64,000 bases of DNA from Desulfuromonas acetoxidans DSM 684 (GCF_000167355.1 NZ_AAEW02000015.1:1-64000), one strand, 5' to 3'; positions 50,861 to 60,297 are shown, numbered from the stretch's first letter. Notes: generated from the letters alone by a model not told the origin. Made by a program: numbers and translations.

Positions 50861-51905
50861 AACCATCCTTTGTCTCGTGGTCTCTGGCGTTGTTTTGAGT
50901 GGGAGTGCGGTGTTCGCTCAAACTGAGTCGGAGCCCTCCTTGCAGGATCAGGCTCGCTTCTATTTTGATGTGATTCCTGATCAGGTGCCGCGCCAGGAGC
51001 TGGTGGACCATTTTGAGGAGAAAGTGGCTTTGGGGCAGCGATTATTTTTTGATCCCCGTTTATCGCTGAGCCAGACAGTCAGTTGCCATTCCTGTCATAA
51101 TCTGTCGCTTGGTGGCGACGATGGTCGGTCGGTGTCCGTGGGGCATGGTTGGCAGACCGGTCCACGCAATGCGCCGACGGTTTTCAATTCCGTGCTGCAG
51201 ATTGCCCAGTTCTGGGATGGTCGGGCGCGTGATCTGATCGAGCAGGCCGGGGCACCGATGACCAGCCCGGTGGAGATGGCCAGTACTGATCCCATGATCT
51301 GTGATGTCCTGTCGAGCATGCCCGATTATGTGGAATGGTTTAGCCGGGCTTTTCCCGACCGGAACAATCCGATCTGTTTTGCCACCACGCGTCATGCCCT
51401 GGCTGCTTTTGTGTCAACGTTGCTGACCCCGGATGCGCCGTTTGATTGTTATCTGCAGGGGCAACAGTCGGCGTTGACGCGTGTGCAGAAGGAGGGGTTG
51501 CGTCAATTTATCACACTGGGCTGCACGCAGTGCCACATGAGTACCAATCTCGGCGGCAACAGTTATTACCGCTTTGGGGTCAAGCATGAACCGGAGCAAC
51601 GCTATCGGCCTGTGGCAGATCTCGGACGCCGTCAGGTCATGGAGACCATCCGTGAAGATTATGTATTTAAAGTGCCGACGTTGCGTAATGTCGCGTTGAC
51701 CGCCCCTTACTTTCATTCCGGCAGTGCCTGGACGCTTGAGGAGGCTGTGGAGGTGATGGCCTGGGTGCAGTTGGATAAAAAACTGAACCCAACGCAGGTT
51801 GATTCCCTTGTGCTGTTCATGGACAGTCTGACGGGCATTCGCCCGACAGTGACGCTGCCGTTGTTGCCGGCATCAACCCCACAAACGCCACATCCTTCAT
51901 ATTAG
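50847..51905 (+). CDS. diheme cytochrome c peroxidase (MacA/CcpA family)
   Basis: 352 aa. Signal peptide ending near VFA/QTE. Two heme motifs, CHSCHNLSLGG and CTQCHMSTNLG, with the family context LGQRLFFDPRLS, NAPTVFNSV, FWDGRARDL and KVPTLRNVALTAPYFHSG, which provides distal ligands. It reduces H2O2 in the periplasm or, as shown for Geobacter MacA, can pass electrons in respiratory chains. Start behind GGAGG. Its electron donor could be the co-encoded TsdA-like cytochrome. Confidence 0.92.
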   Translation: MPVIKTILCLVVSGVVLSGSAVFAQTESEPSLQDQARFYFDVIPDQVPRQELVDHFEEKVALGQRLFFDPRLSLSQTVSCHSCHNLSLGGDDGRSVSVGHGWQTGPRNAPTVFNSVLQIAQFWDGRARDLIEQAGAPMTSPVEMASTDPMICDVLSSMPDYVEWFSRAFPDRNNPICFATTRHALAAFVSTLLTPDAPFDCYLQGQQSALTRVQKEGLRQFITLGCTQCHMSTNLGGNSYYRFGVKHEPEQRYRPVADLGRRQVMETIREDYVFKVPTLRNVALTAPYFHSGSAWTLEEAVEVMAWVQLDKKLNPTQVDSLVLFMDSLTGIRPTVTLPLLPASTPQTPHPSY

Positions 51906-51923
51906 GGGGATGACGCCGTGCGA

Positions 51924-53405
51924 TTAAGCATTGTTTTGCCGGCGGACGCAGTTACGACCATCATGTTTAGCCTGATAGAGAGCGGCATCTGCACGGGAGA
52001 CAACGCGGTCGATTTTTGTTTCACCCTGCCATTGGCTGACGCCAAAACTGGCGGTGACCGAAACGTTGCCCTCTGCAGTGGGAAACGATAGATCTTCTAT
52101 GGCTTGGCGGATTTTCTCAGCATGGGTTTGCGCCCCATTGAGGTTTGTCGACGGCAGAAGAATCAGAAATTCCTCTCCACCAAAGCGACTGACTAGATCC
52201 GATTCTCGGCAGTGGCTGCGGCAGGTCTGGGCAACCTCCATCAAAACCTGATCACCCACATGATGGCCATAGGTGTCGTTGACTTTTTTAAAGTGGTCGA
52301 TGTCCATCATTACCACGGACAATGGTGTTCCTGTCCGCTGGTTGCGTTTGATTTCCAGAGCGGCCTGTTCCAGGGCATAGCGGCGGTTGGCAATGCCTGT
52401 CAGGGGGTCTGTGGTGGCTTGCTGTTGAAGTTGCTGTTGAATGCGGAATTGTTCCTGTTGTGAACGAACCGTCAGAATCGACAAGGTGAACAAAATGGCT
52501 CCAACCACGAGGCCGAATCCTCCCATTAAGAGGCTGTGGCGTCGCCAGTCGGCAAAAAAATTATCTTCGTTGATGGAAACAGCCGCGATCATCGATGTGT
52601 CGCCGACCCGTTCAAGACTGGCGAATAAACGCTCGCCATTAATTGGTGAAGCGCCGTGGAATATCTTACTTTTTTTCAGATTGCACAGCAATTTAGTGCC
52701 ACCTGGAAAATTTTGGCCGACCACCTGCTCATGGCCTGGAATCCGGGTATAGATTGTGCCATCCTCGGAGGAAATGGTGATGATCATATCTTCCGGCAGG
52801 TCGAGTTCTCGATAACGGCCATACAGGTGGTCGATGTCGATAATAGCAACCAGTATTCGTTTTAACCGGCCGTATTGGTCACGCTCCGCTTTACTGAAAC
52901 CAAAAAACCACCGCTGGTTATGGACCTTGGAGAGTTGTGGCTTGCCGATGAAAAAGGCGCTGTTTTTATGATCAAGATGGTAGCGCAAATAATCGCGCTC
53001 CGTGATGTCCGGTGGCGCTTCCGACCTGCTCCAGTTGACGATCTCTCCTGATGGCGCAACGATAAGCAGGTCCATCAGGTAGCTGTTGTTAGTTTTGAGT
53101 CTCAGTAGAACATCGTTGATTCCGTTCAGATGCGTTTTATCGTTGTTGATCAGCAGGTTGTCGAGGCCGACAAACATCTGCTCGACACCGTAAAACATCC
53201 GTTCAATATCCATGGCCAGAAAACGCACCAGACCTGTTGTATCGGCGTAGGCTTCGCGAATCGCAACCTTGTGCGCCGAATAAATATTGCTGCCGATGAA
53301 CGACATGGTCAGAATGATACTGAGAAATCCGAAAAAGCAGGTGCGTTTCACAACGTGCCTTCCTGAAAAAAGTCTACATAAGTTCATTATACGATATCGC
53401 TTCAT
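51924..53405 (-). CDS. membrane sensor diguanylate cyclase (dCACHE-GGDEF)
   Basis: 493 aa. TM1 (about 24-42), a periplasmic double-Cache-like domain of about 250 residues (DLLIVAPSGEIVNWSR... DYLRYHL), TM2 (about 292-315), a short coiled stretch, and a GGDEF domain (from about 335). The active site is FGGEEF and a RESD (RxxD) inhibitory site precedes it, so c-di-GMP synthesis with feedback is expected. The sensed ligand is unknown. An alternative Met is 6 codons downstream. Confidence 0.92.
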   Translation of the reverse strand: MKRYRIMNLCRLFSGRHVVKRTCFFGFLSIILTMSFIGSNIYSAHKVAIREAYADTTGLVRFLAMDIERMFYGVEQMFVGLDNLLINNDKTHLNGINDVLLRLKTNNSYLMDLLIVAPSGEIVNWSRSEAPPDITERDYLRYHLDHKNSAFFIGKPQLSKVHNQRWFFGFSKAERDQYGRLKRILVAIIDIDHLYGRYRELDLPEDMIITISSEDGTIYTRIPGHEQVVGQNFPGGTKLLCNLKKSKIFHGASPINGERLFASLERVGDTSMIAAVSINEDNFFADWRRHSLLMGGFGLVVGAILFTLSILTVRSQQEQFRIQQQLQQQATTDPLTGIANRRYALEQAALEIKRNQRTGTPLSVVMMDIDHFKKVNDTYGHHVGDQVLMEVAQTCRSHCRESDLVSRFGGEEFLILLPSTNLNGAQTHAEKIRQAIEDLSFPTAEGNVSVTASFGVSQWQGETKIDRVVSRADAALYQAKHDGRNCVRRQNNA

Positions 53406-53522
53406 AAAGCCCAGCGGAAAAAGCGTCTATTTTTCAATTACATAAGAGAAGGTTCATATGATGACGTTATTTATATATGGACATTAATCGGTAAATAAAA
53501 GACTTTTTTGGTAATATTTATC

Positions 53523-53551
53523 TTGACAAGAAGAGGGGTATTTGTAAAATA
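53523..53551 (+). promoter_or_regulatory. candidate promoter of the cytochrome bd operon
   Basis: TTGACA at 53523-53528 and an AAAATA -10-like box 17 bases on, about 120 bases before the DUF4492 gene. The surrounding 53406-53671 region is AT-rich and contains no gene. Confidence 0.5.
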
Positions 53552-53671
53552 AGACGAAATTTGTCCTCTTTGCCAAGGCGGCAAAAAACGACAGCAAGAT
53601 GCTGTAAATGTTAAAAATTGCGCTAGGCTATTTTTATCCCTTAATCAGTTTCATATCCGTGGAGAAGTCTG

Positions 53672-53893
53672 ATGGTCTCAGTCCGTTCGGTCGTGAATTT
53701 TTATGTCGAAGGGTTCCGTTCCATGAAGCTGGGTAAGACGCTGTGGAAGATTATTCTTCTCAAGCTGCTTGTCTTTCTGACGGTTTTGAACCTGTTTTTT
53801 CCCGATTACCTGAATACGAATTTTGAAACAGACCAGCAGCGTGCTGATCATGTTTTAAACCATATCGCAGCGCTCCCTGCCACGGGACGCTAA
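53672..53893 (+). CDS. DUF4492 membrane protein of the cyd operon
   Basis: 73 aa, start behind GGAG. One membrane helix (IILLKLLVFLTVLNLFFP) preceded by a basic amphipathic segment (SVVNFYVEGFRSM). The VNFYVEGFRSMKLGKTLW pattern identifies DUF4492, regularly found just upstream of cydAB in Bacteroidetes, epsilon- and deltaproteobacteria; probably an assembly or accessory subunit of cytochrome bd. Separated from cydA by 19 bases with a strong Shine-Dalgarno. Confidence 0.85.
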   Translation: MVSVRSVVNFYVEGFRSMKLGKTLWKIILLKLLVFLTVLNLFFPDYLNTNFETDQQRADHVLNHIAALPATGR

Positions 53894-53912
53894 CGCTCAA
53901 AGGAGGTTGTCT

Positions 53913-55448
53913 GTGCTAGAACAACTTGATGTGTCACAATTGAATTGGGCCAGGGCACAATTTGCCTTGACGGCCATGTATCACTGGATCTTTGTCCCTT
54001 TGACTCTGGGGCTGTCCTTCCTGCTGGCTTTTTTTGAAACCCTGTATGTTAAAACCGGTAACGAGCAGTGGAAAAATATCACCAAGTTCTGGATGAAGCT
54101 GTTCGGTATCAACTTCGCGATCGGTGTTGCCACCGGTATCATCATGGAGTTTGAATTCGGCACCAACTGGTCGAACTACTCTTGGATGGTTGGCGATATT
54201 TTCGGTGCGCCTCTCGCTGCTGAAGGTATTTTTGCTTTCTTTCTTGAGACCACATTCTTTGCCGTTATGTTTTTCGGCTGGAACCGGGTTTCAAAAAAAT
54301 TCCACCTGTTATCAACCTGGTTGGTCGCCATTGGTTCCAACATGTCAGCCTTGTGGATCCTGGTAGCCAATGGTTGGATGCAGCACCCGGTCGGTATGGC
54401 CTTTAACCCGGATACCGCACGGTTTGAGATGGAAAATTTCTGGGATGTGCTGTTTTCACCGGTAGCCATGAGTCATTTTGTCCATACAACAAGCTCCGGT
54501 TTCTTGCTGGCGAGCCTGTTTGTTGTTACCGTCTGTAGCTGGTATCTGCTTAAGGGGCGCCATGTGGACATGGCCAAGAAAAGTTTGGCTGTTGCCTGTA
54601 CCTTTGGTGTGATTTCCGCCAGTTTCGTTGCCTTTACCGGTGATGAGTCCGCCTATGTCGCTGCCCAGGTTCAGCCGATGAAACTGGCTGCCATGGAAGG
54701 GTTGTGGGACGGTGATGTCAACGCCGATCTGGTTGCTCTGGGTATTGTTAATCCGGCCAAAAAACCGGGAGATGATCAGGATGCGTTCCAGATCGAAATC
54801 AAGATCCCTTACCTGTTGTCTTTACTGGCCAACCGCGAACTGGGCAGCTTTGTTCCCGGTGTCAATGATCTGGTTTATGGTAACGCTGAACACGGTGTCA
54901 TCGGTACCGATGAGAAGATTGTTCTCGGCAAGCAGGCCATCCACCAACTGGCTTTGTATAAAAAGGCCAAGGATGAGGGGGATGATGTTGCCGCCGCCGC
55001 AGCCCTGGAGGAGTTCAATAAAAATCAGGAACACCTCGGTTACGGATATCTGACCAGTGCTGAAGAAGCGGTGCCCAATGTTCCTCTGGTGTTTTACAGT
55101 TTCCATGTGATGGTGGTTCTTGGCACTCTGTTCCCACTGTTGTTTCTTGCTATCCTGTTCTTCCTCTACAAAAAGAACCTCACCGAGCAGACATGGTTCT
55201 TGCGTCTCGGTGTTCTCTCGGTCTTTCTTGGTTATGTGGCTTCTCAGGCCGGTTGGGTTGTTGCCGAGGTCGGTCGTCAGCCCTGGGCGATTCAGGGCTT
55301 GCTGCCCGTGTCCATTGCCCGGACCAACCTGACCACGACCACGGTACAGATGACCTTTTTCATGTTCCTGATCATTTTCACGACGTTGCTGATTGCCGAA
55401 GTACGGATTATGACCAGACAGATCCAAAACGGACCGGAGGGAGAATAA
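53913..55448 (+). CDS. cydA: cytochrome bd quinol oxidase subunit I
   Basis: 511 aa, GTG start behind AAAGGAGG. Nine or so membrane helices. Landmarks: LNWARAQFALTAMYHWIF (His ligand of heme b595), SHFVHTTSSGFLLASLF (His of heme b558), a long periplasmic Q-loop region between about 250 and 380, and the GRQPW motif (VVAEVGRQPWAIQG). Reduces O2 to water with quinol in the inner membrane with high affinity, suiting microaerobic protection of an anaerobe. Followed by cydB after 1 base. Confidence 0.95.
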   Translation: MLEQLDVSQLNWARAQFALTAMYHWIFVPLTLGLSFLLAFFETLYVKTGNEQWKNITKFWMKLFGINFAIGVATGIIMEFEFGTNWSNYSWMVGDIFGAPLAAEGIFAFFLETTFFAVMFFGWNRVSKKFHLLSTWLVAIGSNMSALWILVANGWMQHPVGMAFNPDTARFEMENFWDVLFSPVAMSHFVHTTSSGFLLASLFVVTVCSWYLLKGRHVDMAKKSLAVACTFGVISASFVAFTGDESAYVAAQVQPMKLAAMEGLWDGDVNADLVALGIVNPAKKPGDDQDAFQIEIKIPYLLSLLANRELGSFVPGVNDLVYGNAEHGVIGTDEKIVLGKQAIHQLALYKKAKDEGDDVAAAAALEEFNKNQEHLGYGYLTSAEEAVPNVPLVFYSFHVMVVLGTLFPLLFLAILFFLYKKNLTEQTWFLRLGVLSVFLGYVASQAGWVVAEVGRQPWAIQGLLPVSIARTNLTTTTVQMTFFMFLIIFTTLLIAEVRIMTRQIQNGPEGE

Positions 55449-55449
55449 A

Positions 55450-56586
55450 ATGGGTAGTCTCGATCTTTCACAATTGCAACACCTGTGGTGGTTGCTGGTA
55501 TCCGTCGTCGGTGCACTGTTTGTCTTCCTGATGTTTGTCCAGGGTGGTCAAGGACTTCTGTTGACCATCGCTCGTACCGAAACGGAAAAATCTTTGATTG
55601 TTAACTCTCTCGGTAAGAAGTGGGAGCTGACTTTTACGACGCTGGTATTGTTTGGCGGTGCTTTCTTCGCGGCATTTCCCCTGTTTTATTCCACCAGCTT
55701 CGGTGGTGCGTACTGGGTGTGGATGCTGATTCTGTTCACATTCATCGTTCAGGCAGTCAGTTACGAATACCGCAGAAAGCCGGACAATTTCCTCGGTGCC
55801 AAAGTCTATGAAGTGTTCCTGTTCATCAATGGCACGGTTGGTGTTCTGCTGATTGGCGCGGCTGTCGGTACTTTTTTTACCGGCTCCAATTTCAGCCTCA
55901 GCGACTATAATTTTGTGACCTGGGAGCATCCGGGGCGTGGTATTGAGGCAGCGTTCAGTCTGTTCAACCTGAGCTTTGGTATCTTCCTGGTGTTCCTGGC
56001 CCGTGTTCTCGGCGCTCTGTATCTTAATAACAACATTGAACATGAGGTGTTGATTGAGCGGACTCGCAAAGCAGCCTTTAAAAACCTGCTGCTGTTGCTG
56101 CCGTTCCTGCTCTATGTGCTGATCCAATTGCTGGTAATGGAAGGGTATGCCGTTGATCCGGCAACTGGTACGGTGTTCATGGAGAAAGGCAAGTATCTCA
56201 ATAACCTGCTGGCCATGCCGGTCAATGGTCTCGGCTTCCTGCTTGTCGGTCTGGTGCTGGTGGTGTGGGGTGTTATTGCCACACGCTTCATGGCCAGTCG
56301 CAAAGGAATCTGGTTTGCCGGTCTCGGTACGGTGCTGGTGGTCTTGTCGGTGTTCTCCATTGCCGGGTACAACAATACAGCGTTCTATCCTTCCAAGTTT
56401 GATCTGCAGAGCAGCCTGACCATTGCCAACGCTTCAAGCAGTCACTATACGCTGACCGCGATGAGTTACATAGCGCTGGCGATTCCGTTCGTCCTGGCTT
56501 ACATCTGGTATGTATGGAGCCTGCTTGATAAGCGCAAGCTGACTGAAGAAGATATTCTTGTTGAAGGTAGCGACGAAAAATACTAA
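55450..56586 (+). CDS. cydB: cytochrome bd quinol oxidase subunit II
   Basis: 378 aa, about eight membrane helices, without heme ligands as expected for CydB. Landmarks: LQHLWWLLVSVVGALFVFLMFVQGGQ at the start, YEYRRKPDN loop, and NNTAFYPS, NASSSHYTLTAMSYIALAIPFVLAYIWYVW near the end. Forms the heterodimer with CydA. Start just after the cydA stop with GGAGGGAG upstream. Followed by a 31-codon ORF. Confidence 0.95.
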   Translation: MGSLDLSQLQHLWWLLVSVVGALFVFLMFVQGGQGLLLTIARTETEKSLIVNSLGKKWELTFTTLVLFGGAFFAAFPLFYSTSFGGAYWVWMLILFTFIVQAVSYEYRRKPDNFLGAKVYEVFLFINGTVGVLLIGAAVGTFFTGSNFSLSDYNFVTWEHPGRGIEAAFSLFNLSFGIFLVFLARVLGALYLNNNIEHEVLIERTRKAAFKNLLLLLPFLLYVLIQLLVMEGYAVDPATGTVFMEKGKYLNNLLAMPVNGLGFLLVGLVLVVWGVIATRFMASRKGIWFAGLGTVLVVLSVFSIAGYNNTAFYPSKFDLQSSLTIANASSSHYTLTAMSYIALAIPFVLAYIWYVWSLLDKRKLTEEDILVEGSDEKY

Positions 56587-56596
56587 GGAGAAAATC

Positions 56597-56692
56597 ATGA
56601 CGTTTCTTTTGATTGCCGGATGGTTCGCTGTCGTTGTCGGCTCACTGATTGCTTCAGAAATCGTACTTAAAAAACTCAATCTTCTTGATTGA
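56597..56692 (+). CDS. CydX-like small subunit
   Basis: 31-residue ORF immediately after cydB (10 bases gap), ATG behind AAGGAG. A single membrane helix (LLIAGWFAVVVGSLIASEIVL) ends in a short charged tail (KKLNLLD), the size and position of CydX/CydH-type small subunits that stabilise cytochrome bd. Sequence is not like E. coli CydX beyond that. Followed directly by the operon terminator. Confidence 0.7.
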   Translation: MTFLLIAGWFAVVVGSLIASEIVLKKLNLLD

Positions 56693-56701
56693 TTATCCTT
56701 C

Positions 56702-56733
56702 GGGCGGCGCGGATGTTTCGCGCCGCCCTTTTA
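56702..56733 (+). terminator. Rho-independent terminator of the cyd operon
   Basis: GGGCGGCGCG (56702-56711) pairs with CGCGCCGCCC (56719-56728), followed by TTTT. Confidence 0.88.
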
Positions 56734-56945
56734 AATTCCCTTGTAGTATGGCTGTGCGAATAGCGCTTCCCTTCATGATTTTTCCCTGCCTAGATCGTTT
56801 TATGAGTCAAACTCTGTTTGAAACCAGCTAGAAAAATTTGACACTTTCCCTTCGCTCACGTATACAAGACGACCAATATCTGACTGATACATATTCTCTT
56901 GAAAAGAGTGTTAATAAATCCCTGTCCAATAAAAAAGGTCTTACG

Positions 56946-57845
56946 ATGAATTTAAAACCTGAGATGATTGAACAACTCGAACGGGTGCTCAGTTCTGTTG
57001 AGCAACTGCTCCCCAAGCCGGTCAAGTCAGTGGATTGGTCAACATGCCATGCGGCCAACTGGCGTCGTCACTCGTTTTCTGGATTTCTTGAGCCGGTCAA
57101 GGTGACGGATACCACCCGTTTAGAAGAGTTGCTGGGTGTCGAGGAGCAAAAAGAGATTCTGGTCAATAACACCCGACAGTTTATTGCTGGACTGCCGGCT
57201 AACAATGCCTTGCTGTGGGGCTCACGCGGCACCGGGAAGTCCTCATTGGTCAAAGCCCTGTTGAATGAGTATGGCGTTGAGGGCTTACGCGCTATACAGG
57301 TGGAGAAAGAGGATTTGATCTATTTGTCGGAGATTTTCGCTGCCGTTGAGAACGAGCCGTATCGCTTTATTCTGCTGTGTGATGATCTGACCTTTGAGGT
57401 GGGCGAGCTGAGTTACAAGATGCTTAAAAGTGCGCTTGATGGCTCGGTTTACTCCGCTCCGGAAAATGTGCTGATTTACGTTACTTCCAACCGTCGGCAT
57501 TTGTTGCCGGAATACGAAGGTGACCATCTCGGCGGTAAATATGTCAAAGGGGAATTACAGCAAAGTGAAGCCATGGAAGAGAAGGTTTCTCTGTCTGACC
57601 GTTTCGGGCTGTGGATCGCTTTTCATGTTTTTACTCAGGAGCGTTATTTGGATGCCGTTCGCTTGTGTGTGGAGCGTTTCGGTCGTGAGCGCAACATCGA
57701 TATTCCATGGAGTAAGACTCTGGAGATGGATGCCATCCAATGGTCGCATGACAAAAGTAAGCGCTGTGGTCGCACGGCCTACCAGTTTGCCAAAAACTGG
57801 GTTGGTCGTACCCTGTTGCAGCAACAGCAGCAGAGTGCGCAATAA
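56946..57845 (+). CDS. DUF815-family ATPase
   Basis: 299 aa from the Met behind AAAGG (MNLKPEMIEQLE). P-loop WGSRGTGKSSLVKA and Walker B-like FILLCDDLTFE identify the DUF815 AAA-like ATPases; the YVTSNRRHLLPE stretch follows, typical of the family. Cytosolic. Function is unknown for the family. Upstream in-frame ATG at 56838 has no support. Terminator directly after. Not obviously linked to the FRG gene downstream. Confidence 0.85.
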   Translation: MNLKPEMIEQLERVLSSVEQLLPKPVKSVDWSTCHAANWRRHSFSGFLEPVKVTDTTRLEELLGVEEQKEILVNNTRQFIAGLPANNALLWGSRGTGKSSLVKALLNEYGVEGLRAIQVEKEDLIYLSEIFAAVENEPYRFILLCDDLTFEVGELSYKMLKSALDGSVYSAPENVLIYVTSNRRHLLPEYEGDHLGGKYVKGELQQSEAMEEKVSLSDRFGLWIAFHVFTQERYLDAVRLCVERFGRERNIDIPWSKTLEMDAIQWSHDKSKRCGRTAYQFAKNWVGRTLLQQQQQSAQ

Positions 57846-57885
57846 CGCAGCCATCATACTCGTCAGCTGCGAATAATGTCACGAC

Positions 57886-57916
57886 AAGCCGCAATCTTTC
57901 GATTGCGGCTTTTTTT
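57886..57916 (+). terminator. Rho-independent terminator after the DUF815 gene
   Basis: AAGCCGCAATC pairs with GATTGCGGCTT around TTTC, followed by Ts. Confidence 0.9.
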
Positions 57917-57998
57917 GTTCATCATTGTTGTCTAACACAGCTGAATTATAAGCTGTGCAGCGTATACTTGAGACTGATGATATGACAAGGGGGGAACT

Positions 57999-58796
57999 AT
58001 GTCGGAAATTTATGTACGCAGTTGGTCGCAACTGCATGACATGTTGTTTGCAGAGTCATGGGATGACGAGATTGGGCGGTTTCGCTCGCGGTTGGCCTTT
58101 CGTGGTTTATCCGATGAGAATTATGAGCTGGCCACTACGTTGATGCGGCTCGGTGGCGATTACAGCATTCTTGAGCGCCATCTGCTGCGCAATTTTAAGA
58201 AATATGCCCACCGCAGTATGGTGGAGCGGGATTCGGTCTGGCACTGGTTGGCCCTGGCCCAGCATCATGGCTTGCCGACCCGACTGATGGACTGGACTTA
58301 CTCGCCGTACATCGCGCTGCATTTTGCCACGGCCAATCTGGAACGTTTCGATTGCAATGGGGTGATCTGGTCGGTCAACTATCTGCTGGCACACCAGAAG
58401 TTGCCGGAGCGCTTTCGTCTCAAGCTGGACGAGGAGGGGGCGAATGTGTTTACCATGGAGATGCTCAGCCAGTGTGTTGGTTGCCTCAACGAACTCCCCA
58501 AAATTGGTGAGGGTGATTACCTGATTTTCGTCGAGCCACCGTCTATTGATGATCGGATTATCAATCAGTACAGCATGTTTACTGTGATGCCGGACTCCAT
58601 CATGCTGGTCAACGATTGGCTGCAACAGCATCCCGAACTATGGCAGAAGATTATTATTCCCGCTGAGCTGAAGTGGGAGATACGCGATAAGCTTGATCAG
58701 GCTAATATCACCGAGCGGGTGCTGTTTCCCGGTCTTGATGGTCTAAGCCATTGGCTCAAGCGGCATTACAGTCCTAAGAGTGAATATGGGAGGTAG
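57999..58796 (+). CDS. FRG-domain protein
   Basis: 265 aa, start behind GGGGGGAA. The FRG domain is recognised by LAFRGLSDENYEL (F-R-G) near residues 32-44, the basic WHWLALAQHHGLPTRLMDWT block near 82-101 and YIALHFATA. The role of FRG domains is not established; some occur in toxin or defence-like settings. No signal peptide. It stands alone between a terminator and a long repeat. Function not assigned. Confidence 0.8.
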   Translation: MSEIYVRSWSQLHDMLFAESWDDEIGRFRSRLAFRGLSDENYELATTLMRLGGDYSILERHLLRNFKKYAHRSMVERDSVWHWLALAQHHGLPTRLMDWTYSPYIALHFATANLERFDCNGVIWSVNYLLAHQKLPERFRLKLDEEGANVFTMEMLSQCVGCLNELPKIGEGDYLIFVEPPSIDDRIINQYSMFTVMPDSIMLVNDWLQQHPELWQKIIIPAELKWEIRDKLDQANITERVLFPGLDGLSHWLKRHYSPKSEYGR

Positions 58797-58875
58797 GTGA
58801 GTACGCGTTCCGAAAGAATGTGCATAAGGGACTGTTGGTTTTTTATATTTCATTCGTACGTCATGCTCTCACAAT

Positions 58876-59431
58876 GCTTGGTACGCACGTGACGTGGGCT
58901 TCCGCGCCCACACGTCGGGTCCCTTTTGCGTCGTCAAAAGAGACGGAAAAACGACTCCCGGGCTTCGCGCTCTTCGAGTCCCCTCACTTCAGTCGCTTAC
59001 GCCGTGATATCGGCAAAAACTCGCTGGCGCTCAAACAGTTTGCCGAAAACCATCACGACGACGCTCCTTGCGTTCGGCGCTGCAGTACGGGAGGGCTGAA
59101 GTGCAAAAAAACAAGCCTAGGCAGGGTGGGCACTGCCCACCCGTTTAACAGGTGCCACGGAAGAAATAGAGTGAGGCGTAAGACGGTTATCAACGTTTTA
59201 CGCCTGTGCTGATGTGGCGCGCGATTTCCGTCTTGCGTTATTGGGAAACACAGGACGTGTTTATCCAATATTCTCCTTGTTGAGGCGAGCCGAATCTGTA
59301 AAGCAAGACGGAAATAGCCTCATTATCGGTTGATTCAGGTTCAGGAGAAGTTCAGCTGGCTTTTGCATACTTTTGAGCGGCTAGTCAAAAGTATGTCGGC
59401 TGCCGGGACGAAACCCGGCGACCTTGACCTT
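58876..59431 (+). repeat. dispersed repeat, modules A and B joined, copy 3
   Basis: A module 58876-59101 (same start and end as 24674-24909), then B module from about 59112: GGGTGGGCACTGCCCACCC hairpin, TTATCAACGTTTTACGCC, a variant centre, GGTTCAGGAG, and the CATACTTTT/AAAAGTATG hairpin. Between them lies a segment carrying GATTTCCGTCTTGC, which is also in the 158-bp element. This is the only contiguous A-B unit with both modules complete. Confidence 0.85.
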
Positions 59432-59454
59432 GCTTTTTAAAAGAGAAGAAGCCG

Positions 59455-60297
59455 TTACTCTTTGCTGCTCTCCTGATACAGGTGCACATCCCGCTGCGGA
59501 TAGGGAATGCTGATCCCCTCTTCATCAAAACGGATCTTGACGGTTTCCATCAGGTGAAAGTAGAGATCCCAGTAATCCTTAGTGGCGGCCCAGGGTCGCA
59601 CAACAAAATTGACACTGCTGTCACCCAGCTCGGAAACGGCAATGACCGGAGCCGGATCTTTGAGAATCCGCGTGTCAGACTCCAGAATCTCCTGAAGAAT
59701 TTTCTTGGCCTTGCGCAGGTCATCGTCATAGCCAATACCAAAGACCATATCGATACGGCGTGTATGATTGGCGGAATAATTAATGATGTTACTGCCCATT
59801 AGATTGGCATTGGGGATGATCACCAGTTTGTTGTCCGGGGTGCGCAACTCGGTGGTGAAGATTTGGATCTGCTCGACCAGCCCGGCGACACCAGCCCCTT
59901 CGATATAGTCGCCGTTTTTAAACGGGCGGAAAATGATCATCAGCACACCGGCGGCAAAGTTGGACAGCGATCCCTGTAATGCTAAGCCGATGGCCAGACC
60001 GGCGGCACCGAGGATGGCAACGAATGAAGTGGTCTGAATACCCAGCTGGTTGAGCGCGGCAATGATGACAAAGGCCAGTACGCCCATGTAGGTGAGGCTG
60101 CCGACGAATGAGATTAACAGATCATCCACTTTGCTGCGTCTGAGGATCCGGCGCACCGCATTGCGGATGATGCGGGCGAACACACGACCAAGGATGAAAA
60201 TGACGACGGCGGCGATAACCTTGGGGCCGTACTGAAACAGCAAGTCAAGAATGCGTGGTCCCAAGTGTTCCATATCGAGTAATTGAGAAAAATCCAT
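59455..60297 (-). CDS. MscS-family mechanosensitive channel
   Basis: 280 aa, start behind GGAGGGGAG. Three membrane helices, the third being the pore helix with AILGAAGLAIGLALQGSLSNFAAGVLMI, the alanine/glycine packing of MscS. The soluble beta domain follows (RPFKNGDYIE, TPDNKLVIIPNANLMGSNIINYS). It opens on membrane tension to release osmolytes. Length close to E. coli MscS. Divergent from srkA. 60298-60582 shows no further feature. Confidence 0.93.
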   Translation of the reverse strand: MDFSQLLDMEHLGPRILDLLFQYGPKVIAAVVIFILGRVFARIIRNAVRRILRRSKVDDLLISFVGSLTYMGVLAFVIIAALNQLGIQTTSFVAILGAAGLAIGLALQGSLSNFAAGVLMIIFRPFKNGDYIEGAGVAGLVEQIQIFTTELRTPDNKLVIIPNANLMGSNIINYSANHTRRIDMVFGIGYDDDLRKAKKILQEILESDTRILKDPAPVIAVSELGDSSVNFVVRPWAATKDYWDLYFHLMETVKIRFDEEGISIPYPQRDVHLYQESSKE

